The position numbers and the translations under genes were made by a program. Below are positions 8,700 to 17,185 of a stretch of DNA of 64,000 nt, one piece after another. The DNA is taken from the NCBI GenBank assembly GCA_002350845.1, contig DEFL01000046.1:21992-85991 (forward strand), read 5' to 3'. Position 1 is the first letter of the stretch, and each line of letters begins with the position of its first letter. The notes under the pieces are model-generated. The model was not told the DNA's origin and ran no database searches. It saw only the letters and a program-made list of their open reading frames with translations. Source of the stretch: Christensenella sp. UBA2853 (GTDB taxonomy: Bacteria; Bacillota; Clostridia; Christensenellales; Aristaeellaceae).

Positions 8700-10046
8700 T
8701 CAGCGGCCTGTTTTTTTGTGGTTGATGCGCTGGACGGGCTTGTGCAGCCTGGGATGCCCGGCCTCTGTTTTTTGCGTCTGGCGAGGAGGCACCTGCTGCT
8801 TTCCTGCGCCGAATCTGCGGTTGGTGCGGGGAAGAACCACCTCACCGCGAAGGTTGACATCGGTCGGCCGTCTGGCAGGATGCGGCGCACGGGTTTTCGG
8901 ATCCGTAGGCGTCGTGATTTCCATGGGCCAGTCAGATTCTCTGACGGGAAGACGGAACCCAATGAGCTTTTCAACCTGGCCGAGCTGCTTGTACTCGTCA
9001 ATGCAGCAGAAGGAAATTGCAGTTCCTCCGCGTCCTGCACGTCCGGTGCGGCCGATTCGATGAATATAGGCTTCAGGCTCCATGGGAAGATCATAGTTGA
9101 TGACGTGAGAGAGACCTTCAATATCCAGGCCGCGGGCGGCAATATCGGTCGCCACCAGAACGCGGCAGTCTCCGGACTTGAACTTTGCCAGCGCACTTGT
9201 TCTTGCACCCTGGGATTTGTCACCGTGAATGGCCACCGCGTCAAGCCCGGCTTTTTTCAGATCACGGACAATGCGGTCGCATCCGTACTTTGTACGGGAG
9301 AAGACGAGGGCGTTGGTGACATCGTCCTGCTTGAGAATGGAGGCCAGCAGATGCTTTTTGTTGGCTTTATCGACATAATACATGTACTGTTCGATGGCCT
9401 TTACGGGGGAAGAGACGGGATCCACTTTCACTTCCCGGGGATCATTCAGCAGATCCATGGCCAGTTGTTCCACCTCAGGGGGCATGGTGGCCGAAAAAAG
9501 GAGCGTCTGATGGACGGCGGGCAGCTGACGGGCGACGCGGCGGACATCATGGATAAAGCCCATGTCCAGCATGCGGTCTGCTTCATCCAGGACAAAAATG
9601 CCGACCTGGTCAAGCGTGACAATGCCCTGGCTCATGAGGTCCAGAAGCCGGCCAGGGCAGGCGACGAGCACATCGCAGCCGCGGTGCAGTGCATCCACCT
9701 GGGCCTGCTGTCCGACACCGCCGTATACGACGCAGGAACGGACAGGGAGGGAACGGCCGTAGAGGACAAAACAGTCATAAATCTGCTGGGCCAGCTCACG
9801 GGTCGGTGTCAGGATCAGGGCATGGATGCCTGAATCTTTTTGAGCTGGCTTTCTGGAAAGAAGCTGGAGTATGGGCAGTGCAAAGGCAGCCGTTTTTCCG
9901 GTGCCGGTCTGGGCACACCCGAGGACATCGCATCCTTCGAGAACAAGCGGAATGGTGGCTTCCTGGATCGGGGTAGGGGTAGAGTATCCTGCGTTCTTCA
10001 CATTGGAAAGCAGGGTGGGGATGAGCCCCAGATGTTGAAATGGCAT
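8700..10046 (-). CDS. DEAD-box RNA helicase, RhlE-like
   Basis: This ATP-dependent RNA helicase (448 residues) probably remodels ribosomal or mRNA structures. The core motifs appear in order: the Q-motif TPTPIQ (about residue 23), Walker A AQTGTGKT, PTRELA, VLDEAD, SAT, and in the second RecA domain ARGLD and HRIGRTGR. The C-terminal tail of about 70 residues is basic and Pro/Arg-rich, as in RhlE proteins, and probably binds RNA. It is the only minus-strand gene in the first 28 kb and is a single-gene unit with its own promoter and terminator. AGGATGA precedes the start codon. Confidence 0.92.
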   Translation of the reverse strand: MPFQHLGLIPTLLSNVKNAGYSTPTPIQEATIPLVLEGCDVLGCAQTGTGKTAAFALPILQLLSRKPAQKDSGIHALILTPTRELAQQIYDCFVLYGRSLPVRSCVVYGGVGQQAQVDALHRGCDVLVACPGRLLDLMSQGIVTLDQVGIFVLDEADRMLDMGFIHDVRRVARQLPAVHQTLLFSATMPPEVEQLAMDLLNDPREVKVDPVSSPVKAIEQYMYYVDKANKKHLLASILKQDDVTNALVFSRTKYGCDRIVRDLKKAGLDAVAIHGDKSQGARTSALAKFKSGDCRVLVATDIAARGLDIEGLSHVINYDLPMEPEAYIHRIGRTGRAGRGGTAISFCCIDEYKQLGQVEKLIGFRLPVRESDWPMEITTPTDPKTRAPHPARRPTDVNLRGEVVLPRTNRRFGAGKQQVPPRQTQKTEAGHPRLHKPVQRINHKKTGR

Positions 10047-10113
10047 ACAGTCATCCTATCTTTTTCGTGTTGATCTCATCGTTTGCTTTGTGCACCTGCG
10101 TGCACGGTCAGAG

Positions 10114-10142
10114 ATGCTAACATAAAGTCGGACACTTTGCAA
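10114..10142 (-). promoter_or_regulatory. Probable promoter of the DEAD-box helicase
   Basis: On the minus strand TTGCAA (10142-10137) and TAGCAT (10119-10114) are 17 bases apart. The leader then contains two copies of GTGCAC (10090-10095 and 10100-10105) separated by CTGC, which may form a hairpin near the 5' end. Confidence 0.45.
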
Positions 10143-10210
10143 ACGGATCAGAAAAAAGATGAGACAAGAGACAGAAAACATAGATTCTGAAAAAAACAGA
10201 AAACAGACTA

Positions 10211-10239
10211 TTGACGCATCAAATTTAATTTGATACAAT
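10211..10239 (+). promoter_or_regulatory. Promoter of the gpx-ohrR-trxA operon
   Basis: TTGACG (10211-10216) and TACAAT (10234-10239) are separated by 17 bases, a near-consensus sigma-A promoter. The start of transcription would fall near 10246. The spacer is almost fully occupied by an inverted repeat listed separately as a repressor site. A further repeat, GTTCCA (10246-10251) / TGGAAC (10260-10265), follows in the leader. Confidence 0.78.
10218..10234. promoter_or_regulatory. Probable OhrR operator between -35 and -10
   Basis: ATCAAATT-T-AATTTGAT is a 17-base sequence with perfect eight-base arms, filling the promoter spacer. OhrR/MarR proteins bind AT-rich palindromes of this size, and the known Bacillus OhrR site is of the AATT-centred type. 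An OhrR gene is the second gene of the operon, so autoregulation is likely. Binding by OhrR is inference from position and sequence type. Confidence 0.65.
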
Positions 10240-10299
10240 CGAATTGTTCCAAATGGAAATGGAACCAAATGAATTGAAATAGAGAAGGCAGGGATTGAG

Positions 10300-10842
10300 A
10301 TGTCATTTTATGATTACAGCGTAACCGACCGCGCAGGCAATGAAGTTTCCATGAAACAGTTTGAAGGCAAGGTAGTTCTTGTGGTCAACACTGCAACCGG
10401 ATGCGGATTTACACCTCAGTACAAGGACCTCGAGAGCCTTTATGAAGCCCATCATGAGGCTGGTCTCGAAATTCTGGACATCCCCTGCAACCAGTTTGCG
10501 GGCCAGACTCCCGGCACCGATGATGAAATCCATGAGTTCTGCACGCTGAAGTACAACACCCAGTTCCCCCAGATGCACAAGAGCGATGTCAACGGGGAGA
10601 ATGAACTTCCGCTGTACACCTTCCTTAAGAGCCAGAAGGGCTTCGAAGGATTTGGCTTTGGACCTGCGGCGCTGGCTATGTCCGCCATGCTCAAGAAGCT
10701 GGACAAGAATTACAAGGAAAACCCGAACATCAAGTGGAACTTCACGAAGTTTGTTGTTGACCGCAGCGGAAATGTCGTGGCACGTTTTGAGCCGACTGCC
10801 AATATGAAGGACGTCGCCAAGTGTGTTGAGTCCCTTCTCTGA
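10300..10842 (+). CDS. gpx: Cysteine-type glutathione peroxidase (thioredoxin-dependent peroxidase)
   Basis: This 180-residue enzyme reduces peroxides, including organic hydroperoxides. The peroxidatic residue is Cys35 in TATGCGFTPQY, not selenocysteine. The catalytic glutamine is in CNQFAGQTPG (about residues 66-75) and the tryptophan in WNFTKFVVD. Bacterial enzymes of this type generally use thioredoxin rather than glutathione, and a thioredoxin gene is the third gene of this operon. A further cysteine in EFCTLKYN could be the resolving residue. The gene heads an operon with ohrR and trxA. In many Gram-positive bacteria OhrR controls the peroxidase OhrA; here a GPx-type enzyme occupies that place. 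Confidence 0.92.
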   Translation: MSFYDYSVTDRAGNEVSMKQFEGKVVLVVNTATGCGFTPQYKDLESLYEAHHEAGLEILDIPCNQFAGQTPGTDDEIHEFCTLKYNTQFPQMHKSDVNGENELPLYTFLKSQKGFEGFGFGPAALAMSAMLKKLDKNYKENPNIKWNFTKFVVDRSGNVVARFEPTANMKDVAKCVESLL

Positions 10843-10869
10843 TTAAGATAGAAAAGGAGCGGAAGGTTG

Positions 10870-11304
10870 ATGGATGAAGCGCTGAAACTGGAAAACCAGC
10901 TGTGCTTTCCGCTTTATGCCTGTGCCAGAAGGGTGATCGGCAGATACACACCCTATCTGAAACCTCTGAATCTGACGTATACGCAGTACATTGTGCTTCT
11001 GGTCCTGTGGGAGGAAAAAGAAGCGACGGTTCGTGAGCTGTGCCGGAAACTGTATCTGGACAGCGGGACGCTCACACCCCTTCTCAAGAAAATGGAATCC
11101 CAGGGCTACGTGATCCGCAGAAGGAATGCGGATGATGAACGTGTCGTGACCGTCCGTCTGACCGATGCGGGTGAAGCGCTGAAAGAGCGGGCGAGGGAGA
11201 TTCCCGGCAGGATCGCTGGATGCATAGAGCTCTCTGAGCAGGAAATCCTGTCGCTCTATGGAATATTGTATAAAGTTCTCGACCAGATTGGCGAAGAAGA
11301 GTAA
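10870..11304 (+). CDS. ohrR: OhrR organic-hydroperoxide-sensing MarR repressor
   Basis: The 144-residue winged-helix repressor closely follows Bacillus OhrR: LKLENQLCF at the N terminus places the sensing cysteine at Cys12, matching Bacillus Cys15. The tyrosines that contact the reactive cysteine (RYTPYL, LTYTQY) and the segment LYLDSGTLTPLLKKME are also conserved. Oxidation of the single sensing cysteine releases OhrR from DNA. No second C-terminal cysteine equivalent to that of two-Cys OhrR proteins is seen, apart from one in GCIEL. The start at 10870 follows AAGGAG (10854-10859). It lies between the peroxidase and thioredoxin genes and probably represses the shared promoter. Confidence 0.88.
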   Translation: MDEALKLENQLCFPLYACARRVIGRYTPYLKPLNLTYTQYIVLLVLWEEKEATVRELCRKLYLDSGTLTPLLKKMESQGYVIRRRNADDERVVTVRLTDAGEALKERAREIPGRIAGCIELSEQEILSLYGILYKVLDQIGEEE

Positions 11305-11319
11305 AAGGAGAAATAGCAT

Positions 11320-11631
11320 ATGACACCCATTACGATTACCAAAGATAATTTTGATCAGGAAGTTCTTCAGTCCGACAAGCCCGTGCTGCTCGATTTCTGG
11401 GCAGTGTGGTGCGGACCGTGCCGCATGATGAGCCCGATTATGGACGAAATCGCTGAGACGGTTGCTGATGTGAAGGTCGGCAAAGTGAATGTGGACGAAG
11501 AAGAGGAACTCGCTGCCAAGTTCGGCATCATGAGCATCCCCACGATTCTTGCTTTCAAAGACGGCAAGCTCGTCAACCAGACCATCGGCGTTCAGCCCAA
11601 GGAAAGCATTCTGAGCATGCTTGGCAAATAA
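11320..11631 (+). CDS. trxA: Thioredoxin
   Basis: This 103-residue cytosolic disulfide reductant has the WCGPC active site (Cys31 and Cys34), the cis-proline loop SIPTI and the usual thioredoxin length. It is the last gene of the gpx-ohrR operon, 15 bases after ohrR, with AAAGGAG upstream. Its position suggests that it recycles the peroxidase encoded first in the operon. No thioredoxin reductase gene lies in the window. Confidence 0.95.
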   Translation: MTPITITKDNFDQEVLQSDKPVLLDFWAVWCGPCRMMSPIMDEIAETVADVKVGKVNVDEEEELAAKFGIMSIPTILAFKDGKLVNQTIGVQPKESILSMLGK

Positions 11632-11667
11632 TCCGGCAGCGGATGAGCGATCAGCGTACATACCAAG

Positions 11668-11703
11668 GCAGCGCAGGGACAGGATTCCTGCGCTGCTTTT
11701 TTT
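11668..11703 (+). terminator. Terminator of gpx-ohrR-trxA
   Basis: GCAGCGCAGG (11668-11677) pairs perfectly with CCTGCGCTGC (11687-11696), and seven T residues follow. Confidence 0.9.
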
Positions 11704-11755
11704 CGCCCGGGAAGAAAGGGACGCTTTCATTCGTTTTGTGTTTGTCCGCTTTGCC

Positions 11756-11784
11756 TTGCAATGACAGGGGGGCTGTGATACAAT
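11756..11784 (+). promoter_or_regulatory. Promoter of the CotH-DUF4956-VTC cluster
   Basis: TTGCAA (11756-11761) and TACAAT (11779-11784) are separated by 17 bases. The start of transcription would be near 11791, about 45 bases before the likely TTG start codon. Confidence 0.65.
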
Positions 11785-11836
11785 CGCAGATGCCTGTGCG
11801 GAAAGAATGTATTCACAGGAGAAAGAAGGTGTCAGA

Positions 11837-14800
11837 TTGTCGCAGACAAGCCGTAACGGACGCAGGAGCGGTCAGCGTCGGAATCAACAGGAAAGAGAAG
11901 AACAGGTGATTGCCAGAAAAAGAAAGCGCAGAAACCTGGTTTTCAGCGTGCTGGTTCTCGGGATTGCGCTGTTTCTCCTGGTTATGGTGACACCCAAAGA
12001 AGTTCAGAGACGGGCTTCCTACTCGACGGGTACGGAGGATGGCCTTGTCGAAGAGCAGGGGAAAGCATCGAGTATTTATGAGGGACTTCTGATCAGTGAG
12101 CTGATGTCCTCCAACCATACAGCTGTGCCGGACGATCATGGCGCATATTCTGACTGGATTGAAGTCTGGAACAGTTCAGATCATGATATCCCCCTTGAAG
12201 GCGTCGGTCTTTCGGATGACGGGAATGCGATTCGTTTCCTTTTCCCGAATATTACCCTCAAGGCAGACGGCAGGATTATTGTTTTCTGTGACAAGACAAA
12301 CCAGGTTGACAATGGAAGAGCGCTGCATGCGAAATTCAAGCTGTCTTCCGTTGGTGAAACCATCTACCTCTTTGATCCGGACGCTTTTCAGCTTGATTCG
12401 GTTGCCTACCGGATTATGAGCAGCGATATGTCATGGGCGCTTCTGGAAGATGGCCATTTCGAAGAAGTGAGCTATTTCAGCCCTGGATATCCCAACACAG
12501 AGGAAGGACACCTGGCCTATCGGACCGATACGATGGTCATTGAAGGCAGTCTGGTCATCAATGAAATCATGGCCAACGCCAAGAGCGGTCTGGCAGATGA
12601 AGACGGCGAGTATGTTGACTGGGTGGAACTGTATAATACGACCGACCAGACCATCAGCCTGGATAACTATGCCCTCAGCGACAATGAAGCAAAACCTCTG
12701 AAGTGGAGGTTCCCGCAGGGGGCGGTCGTTGCACCGCACAGCTATTATCTTGTGTTCTGCTCCAATAAGGACCGGCGCGATGATGTGACCAGGATTCCGC
12801 ATGCCAATTTCGGCATTTCGGCAGAACATGATACCGTGGTTCTCTCTGACAGCAATGGTCATCTTGTGGATCGTGTGACGATTGATAATCTTCCGTCAGA
12901 CTGTACGTTTGCAAAGGATGCCAATGGCACCTTCTCGGTCCATCAGTATGCCACGCCAGGACGCGCCAATGATGATATCGCCGGAGCGGATTATGATCTG
13001 CGCCAGCGCAATACATCGGGTGTGTTTGTCTCGGAAGTGATGGCGTCCAATGATTCAACGGTCATCTATCAGGATGGCCCCTATGTTGACTGGATCGAAC
13101 TGTATAATGCGGGGAATACGGCCGTAGACCTTTCGGGCTACGGCCTCTCCGACAGTATTGACCGTCCGAGAAAATGGCAGTTTCCAGAGGGAACAAGCAT
13201 TGGCCCGGGAGAGTACAAGATTATTCTGTGCGATGGGTCAACTGCGGTATACAATCCTTCCGTCATTCAGCATACCAATTACAGAATATCCCGCACGGAC
13301 TGCGAGACGGTATGCCTGTCAGACCCCACAGGCCACGTGCTTGATAAGCTGATCCTGCCATTGGTGCCTACGAACATCTCCTATGGCAGAACACTTGGCA
13401 TGAGCGGCTTTTTTTATTATGATGCTCCGACACCCGGTGCTGCCAACGGCTCAAACGGTTTTCTGGGCTATGCACCGACTCCATCCTTTTCTGTAGCGCC
13501 GGGCATGCATTATGAAACGGTATCGCTGACGCTTTCCGTCGAGGACGGATATACCATTTACTACACAACCGATGGCTCGATTCCGACCGTCAACTCTACA
13601 GTCTACCGCGGGGAAACACTCGAGCTCATGTTTACTTCGGTGATCCGGGCCAGGGCGTTTTCGGACAATATCGCTTACAAACCGTCGGATATTGCGACGG
13701 GAAGCTATTTTATCAATGCGTATCACACACTGCCGATCGTTTCCGTTGTCACGGACCCGGATGAACTGTGGAATGAAAATACGGGCATGCTGGTCACCGG
13801 AAAAGACGTGGTGAAGGAACCTGGCAAGCTGCCCTTCAAAAACACGATTTACAGGCAGTTCGGGAAGATCGCGCGGCCGGTCCATGTCGAGTATTATCTG
13901 AAGGACGGCACGGTCATGTTGTCCCAGGATGCAGAGTTCTCGCTGATGGGTGACTTCTCTCTGGATATGCCACAGAAGTCCATGAAATTCAGATCGAAAT
14001 CTCTGTACGGCAGCAAATACTTCAATGCCAAGCTCTTTGATGACCGGGAGTTCACGCAGTACAAGTCATTCGTTCTGCGCAATTCCGGCAATGACTGCAT
14101 GTGGACGCGTCTGCTCGACGGGTTTGAATCCCGCCTGCTGGATGCGTATGGCACACAGGTGATTCACCAGGCGTGGAATCCGGTCGTTGTGTATATCAAC
14201 GGGGTTTACTGGGGCCACATGAACATGCGAGAACGCGTGGACCGCTTCTTTGTGGCCCAGCATGAAGGCATGGACATGCGCGATGCCAGCCAGATGACCA
14301 TCCTTGAGGCTTCAGGCACACTGAAATACGGCACTTCGCAGGGAAGGCGCGAATACAAGAACATGATCGCAAAGATCAAGGACAGCAATCCTGCGAAGAA
14401 TCCGGATGACCTGCAGTATATTCTTGACAATGTGGACGTGGATAACTATTTTGAATATATTGCGCTTGAAATGTTTGTGGGCAATTCGGATATTGGTAAT
14501 ACCCGGTTTTACAAAACCAATCAGGAGGGCAGCAAATGGAGATGGATCTGGTATGATGCCGATTACGGCCTGTTCAGTTCCAGCTTCAACAGCCCCAAGA
14601 GTTATACGAAGGCGAAGGGCATGGGTGAGAAACTGATCGACAACACCATCCTGCTCAAGCTCCTGACCGTCCCGGAATACAAAGCAAAATTCCTGACGAA
14701 GTTTGGCGACATTTTCCAGACCTTTACGACAGAGTATATGCTGTCGGTGCTTCAGCCGCTCATTGAACAGATTACGCCGGAAATGCGGCTGCACTGGGCA

Positions 14801-15022
14801 CGCTGGGGTGAACTGAATGACAAGTTTGTCATTTCTGAAGTTCCGACGACCGCAGACGGCGCATACAGGTACTGGGAAAAGAGAATTGCAAGACTTCAGA
14901 ACACCCTCAAGAAACGCCCGAACCTTCTTTGGGGATATACCAAGGAAGCGTTCAAGCTGTCTGATGAGGAAATGGAACAGTACTTCGGAACACAGCCGCC
15001 CATGCCGGCCGATGCCGTGTAA
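11837..15022 (+). CDS. Membrane-anchored CotH-family protein with lamin-tail and chitobiase-C domains
   Basis: The product (about 1061 residues) has a basic N terminus, one membrane anchor (LVFSVLVLGIALFLLVMV) and a large extracellular part. Three lamin-tail-like domains follow (about residues 70-180, 235-345 and 390-500), each with an E(L/I/V)M(S/A)xN...DW(I/V)E(V/L)(W/Y)N core. Next is a chitobiase C-terminal-type domain (YTIYYTTDGSIPT) and then a CotH domain of about 350 residues (QKSMKFRSKSL, YINGVYWGHMNMRERVD, WYDADYGLF). Spore-coat CotH is a protein kinase, and the aspartates of the DAD motif would be its metal ligands. TTG 11837 follows GAAGG by seven bases; an ATG at 11807 is in frame but poorly placed. 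The gene leads a cluster with DUF4956 and VTC proteins, a recurrent combination of unclear function. Confidence 0.82.
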   Translation: MSQTSRNGRRSGQRRNQQEREEQVIARKRKRRNLVFSVLVLGIALFLLVMVTPKEVQRRASYSTGTEDGLVEEQGKASSIYEGLLISELMSSNHTAVPDDHGAYSDWIEVWNSSDHDIPLEGVGLSDDGNAIRFLFPNITLKADGRIIVFCDKTNQVDNGRALHAKFKLSSVGETIYLFDPDAFQLDSVAYRIMSSDMSWALLEDGHFEEVSYFSPGYPNTEEGHLAYRTDTMVIEGSLVINEIMANAKSGLADEDGEYVDWVELYNTTDQTISLDNYALSDNEAKPLKWRFPQGAVVAPHSYYLVFCSNKDRRDDVTRIPHANFGISAEHDTVVLSDSNGHLVDRVTIDNLPSDCTFAKDANGTFSVHQYATPGRANDDIAGADYDLRQRNTSGVFVSEVMASNDSTVIYQDGPYVDWIELYNAGNTAVDLSGYGLSDSIDRPRKWQFPEGTSIGPGEYKIILCDGSTAVYNPSVIQHTNYRISRTDCETVCLSDPTGHVLDKLILPLVPTNISYGRTLGMSGFFYYDAPTPGAANGSNGFLGYAPTPSFSVAPGMHYETVSLTLSVEDGYTIYYTTDGSIPTVNSTVYRGETLELMFTSVIRARAFSDNIAYKPSDIATGSYFINAYHTLPIVSVVTDPDELWNENTGMLVTGKDVVKEPGKLPFKNTIYRQFGKIARPVHVEYYLKDGTVMLSQDAEFSLMGDFSLDMPQKSMKFRSKSLYGSKYFNAKLFDDREFTQYKSFVLRNSGNDCMWTRLLDGFESRLLDAYGTQVIHQAWNPVVVYINGVYWGHMNMRERVDRFFVAQHEGMDMRDASQMTILEASGTLKYGTSQGRREYKNMIAKIKDSNPAKNPDDLQYILDNVDVDNYFEYIALEMFVGNSDIGNTRFYKTNQEGSKWRWIWYDADYGLFSSSFNSPKSYTKAKGMGEKLIDNTILLKLLTVPEYKAKFLTKFGDIFQTFTTEYMLSVLQPLIEQITPEMRLHWARWGELNDKFVISEVPTTADGAYRYWEKRIARLQNTLKKRPNLLWGYTKEAFKLSDEEMEQYFGTQPPMPADAV

Positions 15023-15058
15023 ACCATCAGGTCTTAATAGAATACAGGAGGAATCTAC

Positions 15059-15775
15059 ATGTTCATTTCCAGTGCCATGGCTGAAACCATCAGCATCAAG
15101 AATGTGCTGTCCGGCGATTCAAATCTTTCCCAGTATTTTGCACAGCAGTTTGCAGCGCTGACGCCTGCAAAGGTTGTGATTGCGCTGCTGATGGGTCTGG
15201 TGGTCGGTCTTCTGATTGCCTTCACCTACAAAAAGTGCTACCGCGGTGTCCTGTACAGCCCGAATTTCTCCCTGACGCTGATTATGCTGACTCTGATCAC
15301 AACCCCTGTGGTTATGTGTATCAAGAGCGATATTTCTCTCTCCATGGGCATGGTCGGTGCTCTGTCCATTGTCCGCTTCCGTACTGCCATCAAGGAACCG
15401 CTGGATACGGCCTATATGTTCTGGGCTCTGACCATGGGTATCCTTCTCGGAGCAGAGCTGTATATCGTTGCCATCGCTGTTGCGCTGGGCATTGCAGTGA
15501 TCCTCTTTGTGCTGACGTTTGTCAAATTCAAGGGTCCCGACAATTATCTGCTGGTGGTGCATTATGACGAAGCTGCCGAGCATGACATTGATACCCTGCT
15601 CAAGCAGATGATCAAGCAGCGCCGTCTCCGCTCCAAGACGGTCACACGCACCGGCGCAGAAATGACCGTAGAGGTGCGTCTGGATAACAAGCATGACCTG
15701 GTTGCCCATGTGCTGAACATTGAGGGCGTTTATGATGCCACGCTGGTCAGCTGCCAGACTGATGCAGGGATGTGA
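15059..15775 (+). CDS. DUF4956 family membrane protein
   Basis: This 238-residue membrane protein has four predicted transmembrane segments in its first two-thirds (VVIALLMGLVVGLLIAF, FSLTLIMLTLITTPVVM, MGMVGALSIVRF, MGILLGAELYIVAIAV). The soluble C-terminal part carries a ferredoxin-like fold pattern. The signature SMGMVGALSIVRFRTAIKEP is typical of DUF4956. Such proteins are usually encoded beside VTC-domain proteins and CotH proteins, exactly as here, and are presumed to be the membrane partner of the VTC enzyme. AGGAGG precedes the start. The stop overlaps the start of the next gene. Confidence 0.85.
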   Translation: MFISSAMAETISIKNVLSGDSNLSQYFAQQFAALTPAKVVIALLMGLVVGLLIAFTYKKCYRGVLYSPNFSLTLIMLTLITTPVVMCIKSDISLSMGMVGALSIVRFRTAIKEPLDTAYMFWALTMGILLGAELYIVAIAVALGIAVILFVLTFVKFKGPDNYLLVVHYDEAAEHDIDTLLKQMIKQRRLRSKTVTRTGAEMTVEVRLDNKHDLVAHVLNIEGVYDATLVSCQTDAGM

Positions 15776-16503
15776 CAGAGATGGCCAGAGCAGTCAATTC
15801 ACTGCCTCTTCGCCATGAACTGAAGTTTTTTATCAGCGAAGAGCAGCATTATCTTCTCTCGCATGCACTGGACCGGGTACTGGACCGCGATCCGAACGGC
15901 GATGAAAACAACGAGTATGCGATCCGTTCGCTGTACTTTGATACCGTCTGGAATTCGGCGTTGTTTGACAAGCTTGCCGGTGTGCAGAACCGTGACAAGT
16001 ATCGGATCCGTATTTACAATTATTCCGATAAAGTCATCAAGATGGAATGCAAGACGAAATTCGGCACGCTGATTTCCAAGCGTTCCATTTCCATTCCCAG
16101 AGATCTGTGTGAACAGCTCATCGCCGGGGATCCGACCGGACTGGAAACAACAAGATCCGGCCTTCTCAATGATGTATATCGTGAGATGACGGTGAACCTT
16201 CTGCGGCCTGTGGTCCTGGTGGACTATGTCCGGGAAGCGTACCTGCATCCCGCGGAGGAGGTCCGCATTACCTTTGACAAGCAGCTTCGCACAGGCATGC
16301 GCTCCATCGAACTGTTTGACCCTTATGTACCGACGATCTCACCGTTTGATCACGGCGAGATGATTCTGGAAGTCAAATACAATCAATCTCTTCCGCCCTA
16401 CATCCGAAATCTTCTCAACACCTATTGCCCGAATGCAATCCAGAGCGCCATTTCAAAATACACCTGGTGCCGGCGATTTGAGGAACTGGATCCGGATGCC
16501 TGA
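15772..16503 (+). CDS. VTC-domain (polyphosphate-polymerase-like) protein
   Basis: The 243-residue protein is a single VTC domain of the triphosphate-tunnel metalloenzyme type. In yeast the domain makes polyphosphate from ATP. Visible tunnel motifs are RHELKFFI at the start, SLYFDT, RDKYRIRIYNY, MECKTK and SKRSISIP, supplying the basic residues that line the tunnel, and a late EVKYNQSLP acidic strand. The GTG start at 15772 overlaps the stop of the DUF4956 gene by four bases; ATG 15781 is an alternative. The activity has not been shown for this bacterial CotH/DUF4956-linked type, so polyphosphate or another nucleotide-derived polymer is inference. Confidence 0.83.
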   Translation: MTEMARAVNSLPLRHELKFFISEEQHYLLSHALDRVLDRDPNGDENNEYAIRSLYFDTVWNSALFDKLAGVQNRDKYRIRIYNYSDKVIKMECKTKFGTLISKRSISIPRDLCEQLIAGDPTGLETTRSGLLNDVYREMTVNLLRPVVLVDYVREAYLHPAEEVRITFDKQLRTGMRSIELFDPYVPTISPFDHGEMILEVKYNQSLPPYIRNLLNTYCPNAIQSAISKYTWCRRFEELDPDA

Positions 16504-16511
16504 GCGAAGAC

Positions 16512-16541
16512 AGCCAGGAAGCTGAATTCCTGGCTTTTTTT
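16512..16541 (+). terminator. Terminator of the CotH-VTC cluster
   Basis: AGCCAGGAA (16512-16520) pairs with TTCCTGGCT (16527-16535) around a six-base loop, followed by a T-run. Confidence 0.9.
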
Positions 16542-16587
16542 CAAAAGAGGACGCTGAAAGAACACTGCGGGAAAGGTGGTAAGAACA

Positions 16588-17049
16588 ATGATCCGTTTTG
16601 CGAAGGCAGCTGATCTGGAACAGGTGCAGCATCTTCGGAAGGAAGTCAATGACCTGCATGTCCAGGGCCGCCCGGATTTTTTTAAGGCCGGGTTTGGGAG
16701 AGAACTGCAGGATTACATCTATGCCTATATGGTATCGGAGAAGAATCAGATTGTAGTGGATGAAGAGGACGGAACGATCCGCGGCATGGTCATGGTGGAC
16801 TGGATTGAACGGCCGGAGACACCGTATGCGCCGGCAAGAAAGATGTGCCATATTGCCGAGATCTGTGTGGATGCGTCCTGCAGAGGCACGGGAATCGGAC
16901 ATGCTTTGCTTGAATTTGTCAGGCAGGAGGCGCGCAAACGCGGATTTCCGAGAATTGAATTGGATGTCTGGGATTTCAATGATGCGCTGGGATTCTATGA
17001 AAAGGAAGGCTTCACAGTTTACCGGCGTTTTCTTGAACAGGAAGTGTAA
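16588..17049 (+). CDS. GNAT family N-acetyltransferase
   Basis: This acetyl-CoA-dependent acetyltransferase (about 153 residues) has the GNAT order of motifs: MIRFAKAADLEQV at the N terminus, IAEICVDASCRGTGIGHALL (acetyl-CoA pyrophosphate loop RGTGIG, about residues 100-105) and DFNDALGFYEKEGF at the C terminus. The length is typical. ATG 16588 is preferred over GTG 16576 because AAAGGTGG lies eight bases upstream. It sits between the VTC terminator and the murB promoter, so it may be its own unit. The substrate is unknown. Confidence 0.8.
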   Translation: MIRFAKAADLEQVQHLRKEVNDLHVQGRPDFFKAGFGRELQDYIYAYMVSEKNQIVVDEEDGTIRGMVMVDWIERPETPYAPARKMCHIAEICVDASCRGTGIGHALLEFVRQEARKRGFPRIELDVWDFNDALGFYEKEGFTVYRRFLEQEV

Positions 17050-17122
17050 TCCCAGGCCCGGCCGCCTGGTGTGCAGGGAATGGTCATCTGTTGACAGGGG
17101 GGCTGGTCGAGTGAGTTTTTTC

Positions 17123-17151
17123 TTGCGAACAGACATCGATTGCAGTACAAT
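17123..17151 (+). promoter_or_regulatory. Promoter of murB-rapZ-whiA
   Basis: TTGCGA (17123-17128) and TACAAT (17146-17151) lie 17 bases apart, with transcription expected to start near 17158, just before the GGGAGGTGA ribosome binding site. Confidence 0.7.
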
Positions 17152-17185
17152 CTAATGTACACACACGGCGGGGAGGTGAAAGCAT

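Noticed and set aside
8628..9833. Plus-strand frame of 401 codons opposite the DEAD-box helicase
   Set aside because: The minus strand carries all helicase motifs; the plus frame has none and starts inside the terminator.
10300..10842. Selenocysteine glutathione peroxidase
   Set aside because: The active-site codon is TGC (Cys35), not TGA.
11643..11909. 88-codon frame after thioredoxin
   Set aside because: It runs through the trxA terminator and the next promoter, and lacks a ribosome binding site.
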